The notes: a model not told the origin generated them from the letters alone. DNA of 64,000 bases from Macrococcus epidermidis (GCF_003259695.1 NZ_PZJH01000001.1:124001-188000); one strand, 5' to 3'; shown: positions 1-8,803, counted from the first letter of the stretch. Made by a program: numbers and translations.

Positions 1-34
1 GCTGTACAAATCTTTACTACTAAATAAAATGAAA

Positions 35-68
35 AAATGTCCTGCTACAAATTTGTAGCGGGACATTT
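35..68 (-). terminator. Terminator of the aldehyde dehydrogenase gene
   Basis: A strong inverted repeat (TGTCCTGCTACAAA paired with TTTGTAGCGGGACA) lies just past the stop codon of the leftward aldehyde dehydrogenase gene. It is flanked by A and T runs, so it could work in both directions. Confidence 0.75.
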
Positions 69-82
69 CATTTTAAACTAAC

Positions 83-1561
83 TTATTTATAGATACCTTT
101 TGCTGCATCAGAATAATCGATGTATAAGTTTTTAACTTGTTGATAGTGACGTAAAGTTTCTTTATACGTTTCACGACCGATACCTGATTTTTTGTAACCA
201 CCGAATGGTGAACCAGCTTGAATTTGATTATAAGTGTTAATCCAGATACGACCAGTATCCATTTGATTTGCAACTTGTAATGCACGATTAATGTTAGAAG
301 TAAAGATACCACCAGCTAAACCGTAGATTGAATCATTCGCTTTCTCAATTACTTCTTCTTGTGTTTTGAATTTAGAAACAACAACTACTGGTCCAAAAAT
401 TTCTTCTTGAACTAAACGTGATTTGTTGTCATCGAATTCAATAATTGTTGGAGGGAAAAAGAATCCTTTATCTCGTCCATTATCCATTAAACGTTCTCCA
501 CCAGTAACGATGTTTAATCCTTCTTGCTTCGCAATTTCAATGTATTCTTCGATTTTATCGATTTGGGCTTGTCCAGTTTGAGAACCGTAATGATTGTTTG
601 GATCTAATGGATCACCGACATTGATTTTTTCGAAAGCTTCTTTTAATTTACCAACAAATTCATCATAGATGCCTTCTTGAACATAAAGTCTTGAACCAGC
701 TGAACATACTTCACCTTGGTTAAATAAAATACCTAATTGTGCACCTTCGATGGCTTGCTCAATATTAGCGTCATCAAAGATAATGTTCGCTGATTTACCA
801 CCTAACTCTAAAGTAGCAGGTACTAAACGTTCAGCTGCAGCTTTGGCTACACCGTAACCAACTTCAGTAGATCCAGTGAATGAAACTTTTGCAACGTCTT
901 CATGATTGAAGATTGCATCTCCAGATTCTGACCCTTTACCACTTAATACATTTAATACACCTTTAGGTAATACATCTTTGATTAACTCTGCTAAATGTAA
1001 TAAAGAAAGTGGTGTAGAAGAAGATGGCTGAATAACAACAGCGTTACCAGCAGCTAATGCAGGTGCAAGTTTCCATGCAGCAAGTAACATTGGGAAGTTC
1101 CATGCTACAACTGCCCCAACTACACCGATAGGTTCATGACGAATAATACTTAAAGTATTTTCAGCTAAGTCTTTATTTGTACCTTCATCTGCTAAAATTA
1201 CACCAGCAAAGTAACGGAAGTGATCGGCAGCCATTGGAATATCAATATTTGCTGACTCACGAATCGCTTTACCAGAGTTCATAGATTCAATCATCGCTAA
1301 ATCATCTTTATTTTCATACATAATATCTGCAATCTTATTTAATAAGGCAGCACGCTCTGTGCTTGTTGTATGTCTCCATGTTTTAAAAGCTTCACCAGCA
1401 GCTTTAACAGCTTTATCTACATCTCCTGTAGTCGCTTTTGCAATATGCGCTAAAACTTCACCTGTTGCAGGACTCTTAACCTCTAACGTTTCTTTGTTTT
1501 CTGCATCAACAAATTCTCCGTTAATAAATAAACCATATTGTTCTTTTAATATGTTACTCAT
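83..1561 (-). CDS. NAD(P)-dependent aldehyde dehydrogenase
   Basis: A 492-residue protein of the aldehyde dehydrogenase superfamily, which oxidises aldehydes to carboxylic acids in the cytoplasm. The general-base glutamate is E252 in LELGGKS, the catalytic cysteine is C286 in GEVCSAGSR, and the fold-specific EEIFGPVV and [13 protein letters not shown] segments are present. Length is typical of AldA/AldH-type enzymes. The ATG at 1561 follows a GGAGG site at good spacing. It is monocistronic, with its own terminator downstream. An inverted repeat at 1687-1705 in its upstream region could be an operator. The substrate cannot be assigned from sequence. The sequence suggests an AldA-like rather than a betaine-aldehyde enzyme, because no choline genes are adjacent. 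Confidence 0.93.
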   Translation of the reverse strand: MSNILKEQYGLFINGEFVDAENKETLEVKSPATGEVLAHIAKATTGDVDKAVKAAGEAFKTWRHTTSTERAALLNKIADIMYENKDDLAMIESMNSGKAIRESANIDIPMAADHFRYFAGVILADEGTNKDLAENTLSIIRHEPIGVVGAVVAWNFPMLLAAWKLAPALAAGNAVVIQPSSSTPLSLLHLAELIKDVLPKGVLNVLSGKGSESGDAIFNHEDVAKVSFTGSTEVGYGVAKAAAERLVPATLELGGKSANIIFDDANIEQAIEGAQLGILFNQGEVCSAGSRLYVQEGIYDEFVGKLKEAFEKINVGDPLDPNNHYGSQTGQAQIDKIEEYIEIAKQEGLNIVTGGERLMDNGRDKGFFFPPTIIEFDDNKSRLVQEEIFGPVVVVSKFKTQEEVIEKANDSIYGLAGGIFTSNINRALQVANQMDTGRIWINTYNQIQAGSPFGGYKKSGIGRETYKETLRHYQQVKNLYIDYSDAAKGIYK

Positions 1562-1943
1562 GTTTTTTCCTCCTATATTTAACAGTTATTTTAATGATAG
1601 TGCTTACATAATTATAAACGATAGTAATTAAATATTGCAAAAAAACAGTTTGGACATTGAAATCAATCTAAATAAACATCATATTTATATTACATTTTGT
1701 AATATTTAATCTCAGAAAATGAATCAATATTAATGCGTAAATGCCTTTAAAGCTTGTCATATCAGGCTTTTACGAATGTTACAAAGCCTAATGCAATTTT
1801 GTAACAATGTGTCATAAAACGTATATGTTATGTAACAAGTCTATTACAATGCACATTTCGATATTTTTCGGTGTTATGATTATCTCAAGAAGTCGCACAG
1901 ACAATCAAACTTATAAAAGAAAATTCTGGAGGAAATATATATA
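1562..1943. other. Divergent intergenic region, aldehyde dehydrogenase / NlpC-P60 gene
   Basis: This 382-bp AT-rich region holds the promoters of both divergent genes. An 8-bp inverted repeat with a 3-bp loop (ATATTACA-TTT-TGTAATAT, 1687-1705) is nearer the dehydrogenase side and may be an operator. A WalR-type box lies at 1832-1848. I see no small gene with a convincing ribosome site in it. Confidence 0.5.
1832..1848 (-). promoter_or_regulatory. WalR-type box upstream of the first NlpC/P60 gene
   Basis: Read on the minus strand the sequence is TGTAATAGACTTGTTAC, an exact match to the published WalR (YycF) consensus TGTWAH-N5-TGTWAH. It lies about 95 bp before the start of a secreted cell-wall hydrolase, the class of gene that WalKR controls in staphylococci and Bacillus. 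Binding is inferred, not shown. Confidence 0.55.
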
Positions 1944-2399
1944 ATGAAAAAATTATTATTAGCAGCAGTTACATCAGCAGTAGTATTCACATCGGTACCA
2001 ACGCATGACGCAGACGCAGCAACTAAAAAGACAACTTATAAAAAATACAAAAAATACAATTCATATAATGTAGCATCAGTAGCACGTTCAATCGCAGCGA
2101 ACAGAGTATACGTATACGGTGCAAACAACCGTTACGCAGTAGATTGTTCAGCTTTTGCACAACAAGTTATGCGTGCAATGGGCAAATCAATCCCTCGTAC
2201 AACTTATGCACAAATGGCAGCAGGTAAACGTGTTTATAATCCAAGACCTGGTGATTTAGTATACTTCAACGGTGGAAGCCACGTAGGAGTTTACATCGGT
2301 AACGGACGTATGGTTGACGCACTTAACCCTAGAGCTGGTGTTGGTGAACGTTCAATCAGAGGATTCTACGGAACAGTTACAGGATATTACAGATTCTAA
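1944..2399 (+). CDS. Secreted NlpC/P60 peptidoglycan hydrolase
   Basis: A 151-residue exported protein. The signal peptide spans about residues 1-25 (MKKLLLAAVTSAVVF...ADA), followed by a short Lys/Tyr-rich linker and one NlpC/P60 domain (about 45-151). The catalytic cysteine is C68 in DCSAF and the histidine is H113 in SHVGVYIG. Proteins of this family cleave peptide bonds in peptidoglycan stem peptides. It has no LysM or SH3 wall-binding domain. Its catalytic domain closely matches that of the gene at 3678, so the two are paralogues. A WalR-type box upstream suggests control by the cell-wall two-component system. ATG follows a GGAGG site. Confidence 0.9.
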   Translation: MKKLLLAAVTSAVVFTSVPTHDADAATKKTTYKKYKKYNSYNVASVARSIAANRVYVYGANNRYAVDCSAFAQQVMRAMGKSIPRTTYAQMAAGKRVYNPRPGDLVYFNGGSHVGVYIGNGRMVDALNPRAGVGERSIRGFYGTVTGYYRF

Positions 2400-2414
2400 T
2401 AACTTATGTTTAAG

Positions 2415-2444
2415 ATACATCACGTCATGTGGTGTATTTTTTTG
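2415..2444 (+). terminator. Rho-independent terminator
   Basis: The inverted repeat ATACATCAC...GTGGTGTAT is followed by seven T residues, directly after the first NlpC/P60 gene. Confidence 0.85.
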
Positions 2445-2491
2445 TTAAATAAAATTATTGCATTATAATAGAAGTAAAGGAGATTTTCATA

Positions 2492-2758
2492 ATGATTTTA
2501 AATTATTTAATGTACATATTAATGTTAGCGATGGGGGGATATTTGATATATCTCAGTAAACAAATTGTTAATGCGAATGTGAATACGAAATACAAAAAAG
2601 AGAATTATAGAAAGTTATATTTGTATATGGGATATACATTTATAATATTTGCAGTCATTTCATTTATTACACGTATGACAGCACCACAATATGAATTTAT
2701 TATGCCTTTTACAATGATTATTATTTTAATCGTATTAAATAAAAAGTATAGGAAGTAA
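2492..2758 (+). CDS. Small membrane protein of unknown function
   Basis: An 88-residue protein with three predicted membrane segments (about residues 3-20, 44-62 and 68-83) and a basic C-terminus (NKKYRK). I do not recognise the family. ATG is preceded by AAAGGAG. The acetyltransferase start lies only 4 bp after its stop, so the two are probably co-transcribed. Confidence 0.7.
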   Translation: MILNYLMYILMLAMGGYLIYLSKQIVNANVNTKYKKENYRKLYLYMGYTFIIFAVISFITRMTAPQYEFIMPFTMIIILIVLNKKYRK

Positions 2759-2762
2759 TAAT

Positions 2763-3266
2763 ATGAAAATAAGACAGGCTACTTTGCAAGATTTAAAAGA
2801 TATCATGTATACAACAGAACTCGCTTTTGAAAATGAACCGATGAGTGATAATCAGGAACATACTTTGGTTGAAGAATTAATGCATTCAGATAGTTATATT
2901 CCTGAATTAACGGTAGTCGCAACCATTGGTAATAAGATTGTAGGACATATTATGTACTCGAAAATAAAAATAGATGAATATGATGGCGTTGCGATGGCAC
3001 CATTATCAGTTCATCCTGATTATCAAAAACAAGGTATAGGTACTGCCTTAATGCATTATACATTATCGAAAATCCCATTATCAGTTCCAGTCGTAATATT
3101 AGGCCATCCTAGTTATTACACTAAATTTGGTTTTATAAAAGCATCAACATATAATATTAAAGCGCCGTTTGAAGTGCCTGATGATGTATTTATGATTCGT
3201 GCATCAGAAGAAGTTAAAGAAAAAGGTATACAAGGAACTGTCATTTATCCGGAAGCATTTCAGTAA
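2763..3266 (+). CDS. GNAT family N-acetyltransferase
   Basis: A 167-residue GNAT-fold protein. The acetyl-CoA binding signature lies around residues 80-105 (LSVHPDYQKQGIGTALMHYTL), followed by a typical late segment (GHPSYYTKFGFIKAS). This arrangement resembles YhbS-like acetyltransferases. The acceptor substrate is unknown. It is coupled to the preceding small membrane protein and ends at a strong terminator (3341-3378). Confidence 0.88.
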   Translation: MKIRQATLQDLKDIMYTTELAFENEPMSDNQEHTLVEELMHSDSYIPELTVVATIGNKIVGHIMYSKIKIDEYDGVAMAPLSVHPDYQKQGIGTALMHYTLSKIPLSVPVVILGHPSYYTKFGFIKASTYNIKAPFEVPDDVFMIRASEEVKEKGIQGTVIYPEAFQ

Positions 3267-3340
3267 ATATAAGAAAATCCGATCAATAAATTTTAATAAA
3301 AAATATTTAAATAATAAGTAATGATACAAAAAACGTGTAA

Positions 3341-3378
3341 AAGCGCACTGTAACAACAATGTTACAGTGCGCTTTTTT
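3341..3378 (+). terminator. Rho-independent terminator
   Basis: A 14-bp perfect stem (AAGCGCACTGTAAC / GTTACAGTGCGCTT) with a 6-nt loop is followed by a T run, about 75 bp after the acetyltransferase stop codon. Confidence 0.85.
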
Positions 3379-3511
3379 GAATTAAAGTTTCGTAATATTC
3401 TTGGATAAAGTTTACAAATTCTATATTTGAATAGCTTCTTTCTATACTATAGGTATGGGCTTTTCGACAAAGTTAATAATATTACAAGGTCTGAAAAATT
3501 ATATCACTTCG

Positions 3512-3528
3512 TTAACAAAACATTTACA
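3512..3528 (-). promoter_or_regulatory. WalR-type box upstream of the second NlpC/P60 gene
   Basis: On the minus strand the sequence is TGTAAATGTTTTGTTAA, an exact match to TGTWAH-N5-TGTWAH, about 150 bp before the start codon. It has the same orientation as the box before the paralogous gene at 1944. Confidence 0.5.
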
Positions 3529-3677
3529 TCGCACTTTTTCATGTTTATCCATGTTATAGTTGGACATGTGATTACGACGAGTTGAAATTTTGTATCGAGT
3601 TCGACAAAATCACGAATTAAATCATTTAATTAAATACTATACTAATATATAAACAATTCTTGGAGGAATTAAACATT

Positions 3678-4331
3678 ATGAAGAAAACTTTATTAACATT
3701 AACGACAGCAGCGACAGTAGCAACATTAGCACCGACGAATTCAGCAGATGCAGCAGCAGAACTAAGAACTGATGTCTCTACAACTTCTACATATTCAGCA
3801 CCAGTTCAAACATCAACATACTCTGCACCTACAAATACTTACCATGCACCAGTTGCACAAACATCAACAGTAAATAATACTTTTAATACTAATAACACAA
3901 ATAACACAAATAATACAATTTCAAACATTTCTACTAACGCAGTAACTGAAAGCACACGTGTAGTACAAAAAGCACCAACTTCAGTAGCTGTAAATAATGA
4001 TGTAGCTTCAGTAGCATTATCAATTGCAGCAGGAAAATCATATGTATATGGTGCAAACTCTGCATCAGCAGTTGACTGTTCATCATTTGCACAACAAGTA
4101 TTAGCAGCAATGGGTAAATCAATTCCACGTACAACTTATGCTCAAGCAGCAGCTGGTACACAAGTATCAAATCCACAACCAGGTGACTTAGTATTCTTCA
4201 ACAACTACAGCCACGTAGGAGTTTATATCGGTGGTGGACAAATGGTTGATGCTTTAAACCCATCAGCAGGAATCGGTCAACGTGCAGTATCATACATCTC
4301 AGGATCAGTTGATGGATACTACAGATTCTAA
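3678..4331 (+). CDS. Secreted NlpC/P60 peptidoglycan hydrolase with Ser/Thr/Asn-rich linker
   Basis: A 217-residue exported hydrolase. The signal peptide (MKKTLLTLTTAATVATLAP...ADA) is followed by a low-complexity linker (about residues 27-105) with TSTYSAP-like repeats and a run of NT repeats, then an NlpC/P60 domain with catalytic C134 and H179. The domain ends in DGYYRF, matching the paralogue at 1944, but the linker is unique to this copy and may span the wall. The ATG at 3678 follows TTGGAGGAATT; an in-frame TTG at 3660 overlaps that ribosome site and is unlikely to be used. A WalR-type box lies upstream. Confidence 0.9.
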   Translation: MKKTLLTLTTAATVATLAPTNSADAAAELRTDVSTTSTYSAPVQTSTYSAPTNTYHAPVAQTSTVNNTFNTNNTNNTNNTISNISTNAVTESTRVVQKAPTSVAVNNDVASVALSIAAGKSYVYGANSASAVDCSSFAQQVLAAMGKSIPRTTYAQAAAGTQVSNPQPGDLVFFNNYSHVGVYIGGGQMVDALNPSAGIGQRAVSYISGSVDGYYRF

Positions 4332-4403
4332 TTAGAACTTAATATTAATTTCAATTATCTCTCACTTGAATATTAGTGAGGGATATTTTTTTGGGGAAAA
4401 ATT

Positions 4404-4467
4404 TATGTAAAGATATCTTTACATATGATGTTAATTATTGTATATTATCTGTAAAGATATCTTTACA
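4404..4467 (+). promoter_or_regulatory. Promoter between two identical palindromic operators
   Basis: Two perfect copies of the 18-bp palindrome TGTAAAGATATCTTTACA lie at 4406-4423 and 4450-4467, with centres 44 bp apart; the first extends to 22 bp (4404-4425). A -35 (TTTACA, 4418-4423) and -10 (TATATT, 4441-4446) with exact 17-bp spacing sit so that the first palindrome covers the -35 and the second covers the transcription start. This is the geometry of an autorepressed promoter. The XRE regulator encoded in the operon is the likely ligand, by inference. Confidence 0.75.
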
Positions 4468-4489
4468 CTTTTAACAAAGGGGGATTATT

Positions 4490-4918
4490 ATGATTGCCAA
4501 AAATTTAACGAGAAAAAAGCAAATTAGAAATTCACTGATAGCTTGTTTAGGAATATTAATGAGTAATTATTATATTAATTATTGTATGCATCCAGAAAAA
4601 TTGTATGATATAAATGCTTATATGCCGATGTTTATAGGAGCATTAACAGGAACTATTATTGTCTACTTCATATCAAAAAAGAAACACCCGGGAAACTTGA
4701 ATACTAAAGTTACGGATGAGCGAGATGAAATGTTATCAAAGGAATATAATACATTAGTATTTCCTTTTCTATTTTTATACTTGCCATGTTTATTTATGTT
4801 GTTAGCATTACCATTTAAAATTGAAAGCATATCTTTTTTTCAACTTTCGATTGCATGGTGGATTTTATTAATGATTTACGCAATCGGATATACTATATTT
4901 CATAAAATTAACTCGTAA
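4490..4918 (+). CDS. DUF2178-like small membrane protein (first copy)
   Basis: A 142-residue protein with a basic N-terminus and about four predicted membrane helices. The cytoplasmic middle segment carries the TDERDEMLSKEYNTL motif typical of the DUF2178-like family of proteins found beside small XRE regulators. It is a clear paralogue of the protein at 5150 (shared RKK/RRK-RN N-terminus, LTGxII, KKKxPGNL, TDERDE, YNTL, PFKIES/PLKIET). It is first in the operon behind the double-palindrome promoter. The function is unknown; it may be the target or sensor for the regulator, by inference. Confidence 0.75.
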   Translation: MIAKNLTRKKQIRNSLIACLGILMSNYYINYCMHPEKLYDINAYMPMFIGALTGTIIVYFISKKKHPGNLNTKVTDERDEMLSKEYNTLVFPFLFLYLPCLFMLLALPFKIESISFFQLSIAWWILLMIYAIGYTIFHKINS

Positions 4919-4938
4919 AATAAGTATTAACTAAGTAG

Positions 4939-5148
4939 GTGATCACCATCGTTATCAATTATATTAAAGAACATCGGACGTCACGTAATATTTCTCAGGT
5001 TCAAATGGCCAAGGATCTAGATATTACACGCCAAACGATTAACGCAATAGAAAATCATAAATATAATCCAAGTTTAGAACTTGCTTTAAAGCTTATGCAG
5101 TACTTCGATGTACCAATTGATGCGCTATTTAAACTGGAGGAGGATTAA
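4939..5148 (+). CDS. XRE/Cro-C1 family transcriptional regulator
   Basis: A protein of about 65-69 residues that is essentially one helix-turn-helix domain. SRNISQVQMAKDLDITRQTINAIENHKYNPSLELALKLMQYFDVPIDALF is the classic small-XRE pattern. It lies between two paralogous membrane-protein genes, and its stop is 1 bp before the next start. The start is uncertain: GTG at 4939 overlaps the only SD-like sequence (TAGGTG), so a slightly later non-ATG codon is possible. It probably represses its own operon through the two palindromes at 4404-4467. Confidence 0.85.
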   Translation: MITIVINYIKEHRTSRNISQVQMAKDLDITRQTINAIENHKYNPSLELALKLMQYFDVPIDALFKLEED

Positions 5149-5149
5149 A

Positions 5150-5575
5150 ATGAAAAAAGGAATGACGAGAAGGAAGATGATTCGTAATGCAGTCGTTTAT
5201 TGTGCAGTATTAGTATTATCTACTTTTTATATTAAATATTTTAAAGATCCTAATTCAGCTTATGATATTGATAGTTATATACCACCATTGACAGGTGCAA
5301 TAATAGCCTATATTTTCATTTTTATTATCTCTAAGAAAAAGAATCCAGGTAATCTTGATACAAAACTTACAGATGAACGAGATGAATTAATAGCTAATAA
5401 ATATAATACTTTAGCGTTACCTGTACTCCTATTTTATATCCCAGTAATTTTCTTATTTATAGCGATACCGTTAAAAATAGAAACGGTTTCAGTTGGAAAT
5501 TTATCGATTGTACTTTTGTTAATGATGGCATCGTATGCAATTGGCTTTTGGTTATATAGAAATGCTAAATCATAA
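5150..5575 (+). CDS. DUF2178-like small membrane protein (second copy)
   Basis: A 141-residue paralogue of the protein at 4490 with the same four-helix plan and the LTDERDELIANKYNTLALP motif. ATG at 5150 has a strong GGAGGAGG site located inside the end of the regulator gene, so translation is coupled. Having the regulator sandwiched between two paralogous membrane proteins suggests a duplication around it. Confidence 0.75.
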   Translation: MKKGMTRRKMIRNAVVYCAVLVLSTFYIKYFKDPNSAYDIDSYIPPLTGAIIAYIFIFIISKKKNPGNLDTKLTDERDELIANKYNTLALPVLLFYIPVIFLFIAIPLKIETVSVGNLSIVLLLMMASYAIGFWLYRNAKS

Positions 5576-5592
5576 TTTGGAGCGTGTGTAAA

Positions 5593-6015
5593 ATGTATGT
5601 AAAGAAAGCGACGAAAAAAACTTATTATAAAAATTTGATTATAATCTTTTCATTATTAATTATTTTAGAATTGTTAGATCATATTATTCTAAACGAAAAG
5701 ATTCATTATGATTTTTTAATATTTTATTTAGGTGGTGTATGCTTAGGGACATGGAATAGATACAAAAAACATAAACAAAACATGAATGAAAATGGAGAAG
5801 TAATTATAGAAGACGAATTTACGATAAAGTTAAAATATGAATTTGATCATCGTTTTTTATTGTTCATCACTGCAACAGTAATGGCGAGCTATTTTATTCT
5901 AAAATGGCTAAGAATAGATTCAATAAATCTATCGGTTATAGCATGGATTATTCCAATTATGCTTTTAATATACGCGATTAGTAAATATGTATTTATAAGT
6001 GAGAGAACAGAGTAA
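5593..6015 (+). CDS. Membrane protein of unknown function, third in the XRE operon
   Basis: A 140-residue protein with about four membrane helices and a charged central segment (EVIIEDEFTIKLKYEFDHRF) in the place where the two upstream proteins have TDERDE. It may be a diverged relative, but similarity is weak. ATG at 5593 is about 10 bp after GGAG; the in-frame GTG at 5584 is too close to that site. It is the last gene before the hairpin repeat array. Confidence 0.65.
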   Translation: MYVKKATKKTYYKNLIIIFSLLIILELLDHIILNEKIHYDFLIFYLGGVCLGTWNRYKKHKQNMNENGEVIIEDEFTIKLKYEFDHRFLLFITATVMASYFILKWLRIDSINLSVIAWIIPIMLLIYAISKYVFISERTE

Positions 6016-6018
6016 AAA

Positions 6019-6175
6019 CAAGTCCGATATACGACTTAAATCGGACAAGACGCACCTCATAATCGCGTAAAATCAAAAAACAAGTCCGATATACGACTTA
6101 AATCGGACAAGACGCACCTCATAATCGCGTAAAATCAAAAAACAAGTCCGATATGCTCAAATTATCGGACTTTTT
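6019..6175 (+). repeat. Tandem 62-bp hairpin repeat array (two full copies plus terminator copy)
   Basis: Copies begin at 6019, 6081 and 6143, a constant 62-bp period. Each contains GTCCGAT...ATCGGAC, able to form a 7-bp stem, followed in the first two by an identical spacer (AAGACGCACCTCATAATCGC and on). The third copy has a 9-bp stem (AGTCCGATA/TATCGGACT) and runs into TTTTTCTATTT, so it is an intrinsic terminator. The array directly follows the XRE operon. It shares its skeleton with the array at 31511. Confidence 0.9.
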
Positions 6176-6243
6176 CTATTTAAACTTTATTATTTTCTAT
6201 CCTTATAATACAATCAAATAAACATATAAAGGGGTTGAGGGAT

Positions 6244-6705
6244 ATGTGGCATTATAAATTATTTGAAGAGCTTAAACCTTTGGAGATTTACAAGATATAT
6301 AAACTTAGGGTAGATACTTTTATCGTAGAGCAGCAGTGCTATTATGAAGAAATCGATGAGAAGGATTTATCATGCGTGCATATGTATAAAGAGGTTGATG
6401 GTGTAATTGCTGCGTATGCGCGAATTATTCCTGAAGCGGATACGGTGCATATTGGTCGTGTTATCGTGCATCCTGATTTCCGTGGTACGGGTCTTGCTAA
6501 AGAATTGATGGATCAGGCGTTACAATATATTGATACACATCATCATTATTTAAATTTACATCTCCAAGGGCAGGCACATTTAGAAAGATTTTACGGTAGT
6601 TTCGGATTTAACACAGTATCTGACGTCTACTTTGTCGATTTAATTCCACATGTTGATATGGAGCGTCCTGCTTTTGGTTTGAATTCACCGTTAAAAGGAG
6701 CGTAA
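6244..6705 (+). CDS. ElaA-family GNAT N-acetyltransferase
   Basis: A 153-residue protein matching the ElaA family: FEELKPLEIYKIYKLRVDTFIVEQQCYYEEIDEKDL at the N-terminus, then the acetyl-CoA signature HIGRVIVHPDFRGTGLAKELMDQAL and a late QGQAHLERFYGSFGF segment. The substrate is not known. ATG at 6244 lies after AAAGGGG; the upstream TTG at 6235 lies inside the ribosome site. It is followed 1 bp later by the alkyltransferase gene, suggesting one operon. Confidence 0.87.
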   Translation: MWHYKLFEELKPLEIYKIYKLRVDTFIVEQQCYYEEIDEKDLSCVHMYKEVDGVIAAYARIIPEADTVHIGRVIVHPDFRGTGLAKELMDQALQYIDTHHHYLNLHLQGQAHLERFYGSFGFNTVSDVYFVDLIPHVDMERPAFGLNSPLKGA

Positions 6706-6706
6706 T

Positions 6707-7222
6707 ATGAATATTTATATTAGTCAGTTTGATATTAATGAACGCGGTTACGTATTAGCATCAAGCGACTTAGGTGTTATCTTCTTTGCAAATGATGACA
6801 CGACAGAATATGTTGATCATCATATCAAGCGATTTATTCCTGATGCAGAGCGTGTAACAGGTTACCCTGCTGATGAGAAAAATAATGAGTATATAAGAGA
6901 TATCGAACGTTATTTTCAAGGTGAGTTAAAGCACTTTAACTGGCCGCTTGATCTGCATGGTACTGAATTTCAGAAATCAATCTGGGAAGCACTTTTAAAT
7001 ATACCTTTCGGTGAATCAAGAAGTTACAGTGATATCAGTGAGATGATTGATAACCCGAAAGCGATTCGTGCTGTCGGTGGTGCAATTGGTGCAAATCCTG
7101 TTATGATTGTAGTACCATGCCATCGTGTAATCGGAAAGAGCGGTAAGCTCACTGGTTTCAGTGGTGGTTTAGATATGAAGATAGAATTATTAGTTATAGA
7201 AGGTATACCATACGTTAATTAA
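6707..7222 (+). CDS. ogt: Methylated-DNA--protein-cysteine S-methyltransferase
   Basis: A 171-residue DNA repair protein of the Ogt/AGT family. It transfers alkyl groups from O6-alkylguanine to its own cysteine (C138 in VPCHRVI). The helix-turn-helix segment ([30 protein letters not shown]) used to bind DNA is intact, and the length is normal. Its start is 1 bp past the stop of the upstream acetyltransferase, so it is probably co-transcribed. Confidence 0.93.
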   Translation: MNIYISQFDINERGYVLASSDLGVIFFANDDTTEYVDHHIKRFIPDAERVTGYPADEKNNEYIRDIERYFQGELKHFNWPLDLHGTEFQKSIWEALLNIPFGESRSYSDISEMIDNPKAIRAVGGAIGANPVMIVVPCHRVIGKSGKLTGFSGGLDMKIELLVIEGIPYVN

Positions 7223-7236
7223 TAGGAGGAAAAATA

Positions 7237-7578
7237 ATGAGTTTACCAAATTGTCCGAAATGTGGTTCAGAATATACATACGAGGATGGCTTAAATTATG
7301 TATGCCCAATGTGCGCACATGAATGGCCGATTAATCCTGAAGTTGAAGAGACAGCGGTTATTAAGGATAGTGTAGGAAATATTTTAAATGATGGAGATAG
7401 TGCTACTATTATAAAAGATTTAAAGGTTAAAGGGACTTCATCCGTCATTAAGAAAGGTACGAAAGTAAAAAGTATCCGTATTATCGAACCGGAAAATGGT
7501 CATGACATTGATGGTAAAGTGGATGGCTTTGGTCAGTTAAACTTAAAAAGTGAAGTTGTGAAAAAGTTAAATGAATAA
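7237..7578 (+). CDS. PhnA/YjdM-family zinc-ribbon protein
   Basis: A 113-residue protein with an N-terminal zinc ribbon ([21 protein letters not shown]) and a C-terminal SH3-like PhnA domain ([25 protein letters not shown]...[14 protein letters not shown]). The family was named for phosphonate operons, but most members are not in such operons and their role is unclear. AGGAGG precedes the ATG. The next gene overlaps its end by 8 bp. Confidence 0.9.
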   Translation: MSLPNCPKCGSEYTYEDGLNYVCPMCAHEWPINPEVEETAVIKDSVGNILNDGDSATIIKDLKVKGTSSVIKKGTKVKSIRIIEPENGHDIDGKVDGFGQLNLKSEVVKKLNE

Positions 7579-8713
7579 GCGTATCGATAGCATTGATATA
7601 CTTCGAGGTATGAGTATTATCGGGATATTATTTATGAATATCGTGGGCTTCCATATGAATGAAGTTTATACGGATCCTTTAGTGTATTTTAAATCGCCGC
7701 TTGATCAGTGGTTATATAAGTTAAATATTATTTTTATTCATAATTCATTTTATCCGATATTCGCGTTTTTATTTGGCTTCGGTTTAGCCATAATGGCCGA
7801 AAATATTAAAGGTCGTGGTGGTAACTTTATTCCAGTGTTATATAGAAGGATGGCAGCATTACTCGTATTTGGACTTTTACATGGTTTCTTCTTGTTCTAT
7901 GGCGATATTTTAAATGTCTATGCTGTCATAGGACTTGCTGCAATAATATTTTTACTGTTTCCAAATATTATTACGCTCATCACAGCGATAATATTAATTG
8001 TATTGAATATGATGAGAGCATTACCGAGTATGTTTGCGATATTTATGCAGCCGGATTTCTTCGGTAAAGAACTCGTAAGTTTTGAAACTTCACAAAATGA
8101 ATGGATTAAAGTGATGTCGAGCGGTAACTTAAGCAATATTGTTCAATATAATAGTGATTTCTTCTATCAGGGGTTTGCAATCATTAATCCAGGTACTACG
8201 CTGAGTTATTTCTTAACGATCATGCCTTTTATATTATTAGGGATGTTTGTGAAACGTGCGAATCTATTGAAGGAAATAACAGAACATAAAGTGACGATGT
8301 TCGTGATTTCATTTGTCTTTGCATTTGTAGGCATTACTTTGAAATATTTAATGATTGCTTACGAAATCAATGTGATGGCTTCTTATGATTTTATTTATTA
8401 TGGTGGGGTATTGTTATTTATAAGCTACATTATATGGGTCACGTTACTGTGCGAGTATCCAGCAGTAAAGAAATTATTTGAGCCATTTCAACGTATGGGG
8501 AAGATGAGCTTTACATTATATATTATGCAGAGTTTATTAATGTTCATCGTATTTTATGTATTTAGACAATATGGTCAATTATCAATTGCACAAGTATATC
8601 TTGTTGCACTTGCAATCGTGTTGTTCCAGATGATTTTTACAAGTATTTATTTCAAAAAGTTTAAACAGGGCCCTCTCGAATGGATTTGGCGCAAGATTAC
8701 CTATATGAAATAA
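7571..8713 (+). CDS. DUF418 (YeiB-type) membrane protein
   Basis: A 380-residue polytopic membrane protein with about 9-10 helices. The N-terminal [21 protein letters not shown] motif is the heparan-acetyltransferase-like signature of YeiB proteins, and the C-terminal half ([14 protein letters not shown] end) is the DUF418 domain. Family members are thought to be acyl- or acetyl-transferring transporters, but their substrates are unproven. It is translationally coupled to the PhnA-like gene by an 8-bp overlap. Confidence 0.88.
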   Translation: MNKRIDSIDILRGMSIIGILFMNIVGFHMNEVYTDPLVYFKSPLDQWLYKLNIIFIHNSFYPIFAFLFGFGLAIMAENIKGRGGNFIPVLYRRMAALLVFGLLHGFFLFYGDILNVYAVIGLAAIIFLLFPNIITLITAIILIVLNMMRALPSMFAIFMQPDFFGKELVSFETSQNEWIKVMSSGNLSNIVQYNSDFFYQGFAIINPGTTLSYFLTIMPFILLGMFVKRANLLKEITEHKVTMFVISFVFAFVGITLKYLMIAYEINVMASYDFIYYGGVLLFISYIIWVTLLCEYPAVKKLFEPFQRMGKMSFTLYIMQSLLMFIVFYVFRQYGQLSIAQVYLVALAIVLFQMIFTSIYFKKFKQGPLEWIWRKITYMK

Positions 8714-8803
8714 TGTCATTATTGCAATGAATTTTTTAAATAGGAATTTACGCGTTTCTATGTTACAATAACATGGCTATTCAATCATGAGGAGGTGCAT
8801 CAA

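Larger units (their letters stand above)
3267..3677. other. Intergenic region before the second NlpC/P60 gene
   Basis: This 411-bp AT-rich region holds a strong terminator at 3341-3378 and a WalR-type box at 3512-3528. The remainder is presumably promoter and leader of the NlpC/P60 gene at 3678. I see no additional coding sequence. Confidence 0.5.

Noticed and set aside
73-312. A small gene antisense/overlapping the aldehyde dehydrogenase end
   Set aside because: It lies in another frame of a clearly coding gene and has biased composition without a ribosome site.
3934-4176. A leftward Leu/His-rich ORF inside the second NlpC/P60 gene
   Set aside because: It is an artefact of the repetitive Ala/Thr/Asn codons on the other strand.
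4939-5148. A toxin-antitoxin pair formed by the XRE protein and its neighbours
   Set aside because: The neighbours are multi-helix membrane proteins of about 140 residues without known toxin motifs. The evidence only supports an autoregulated operon.
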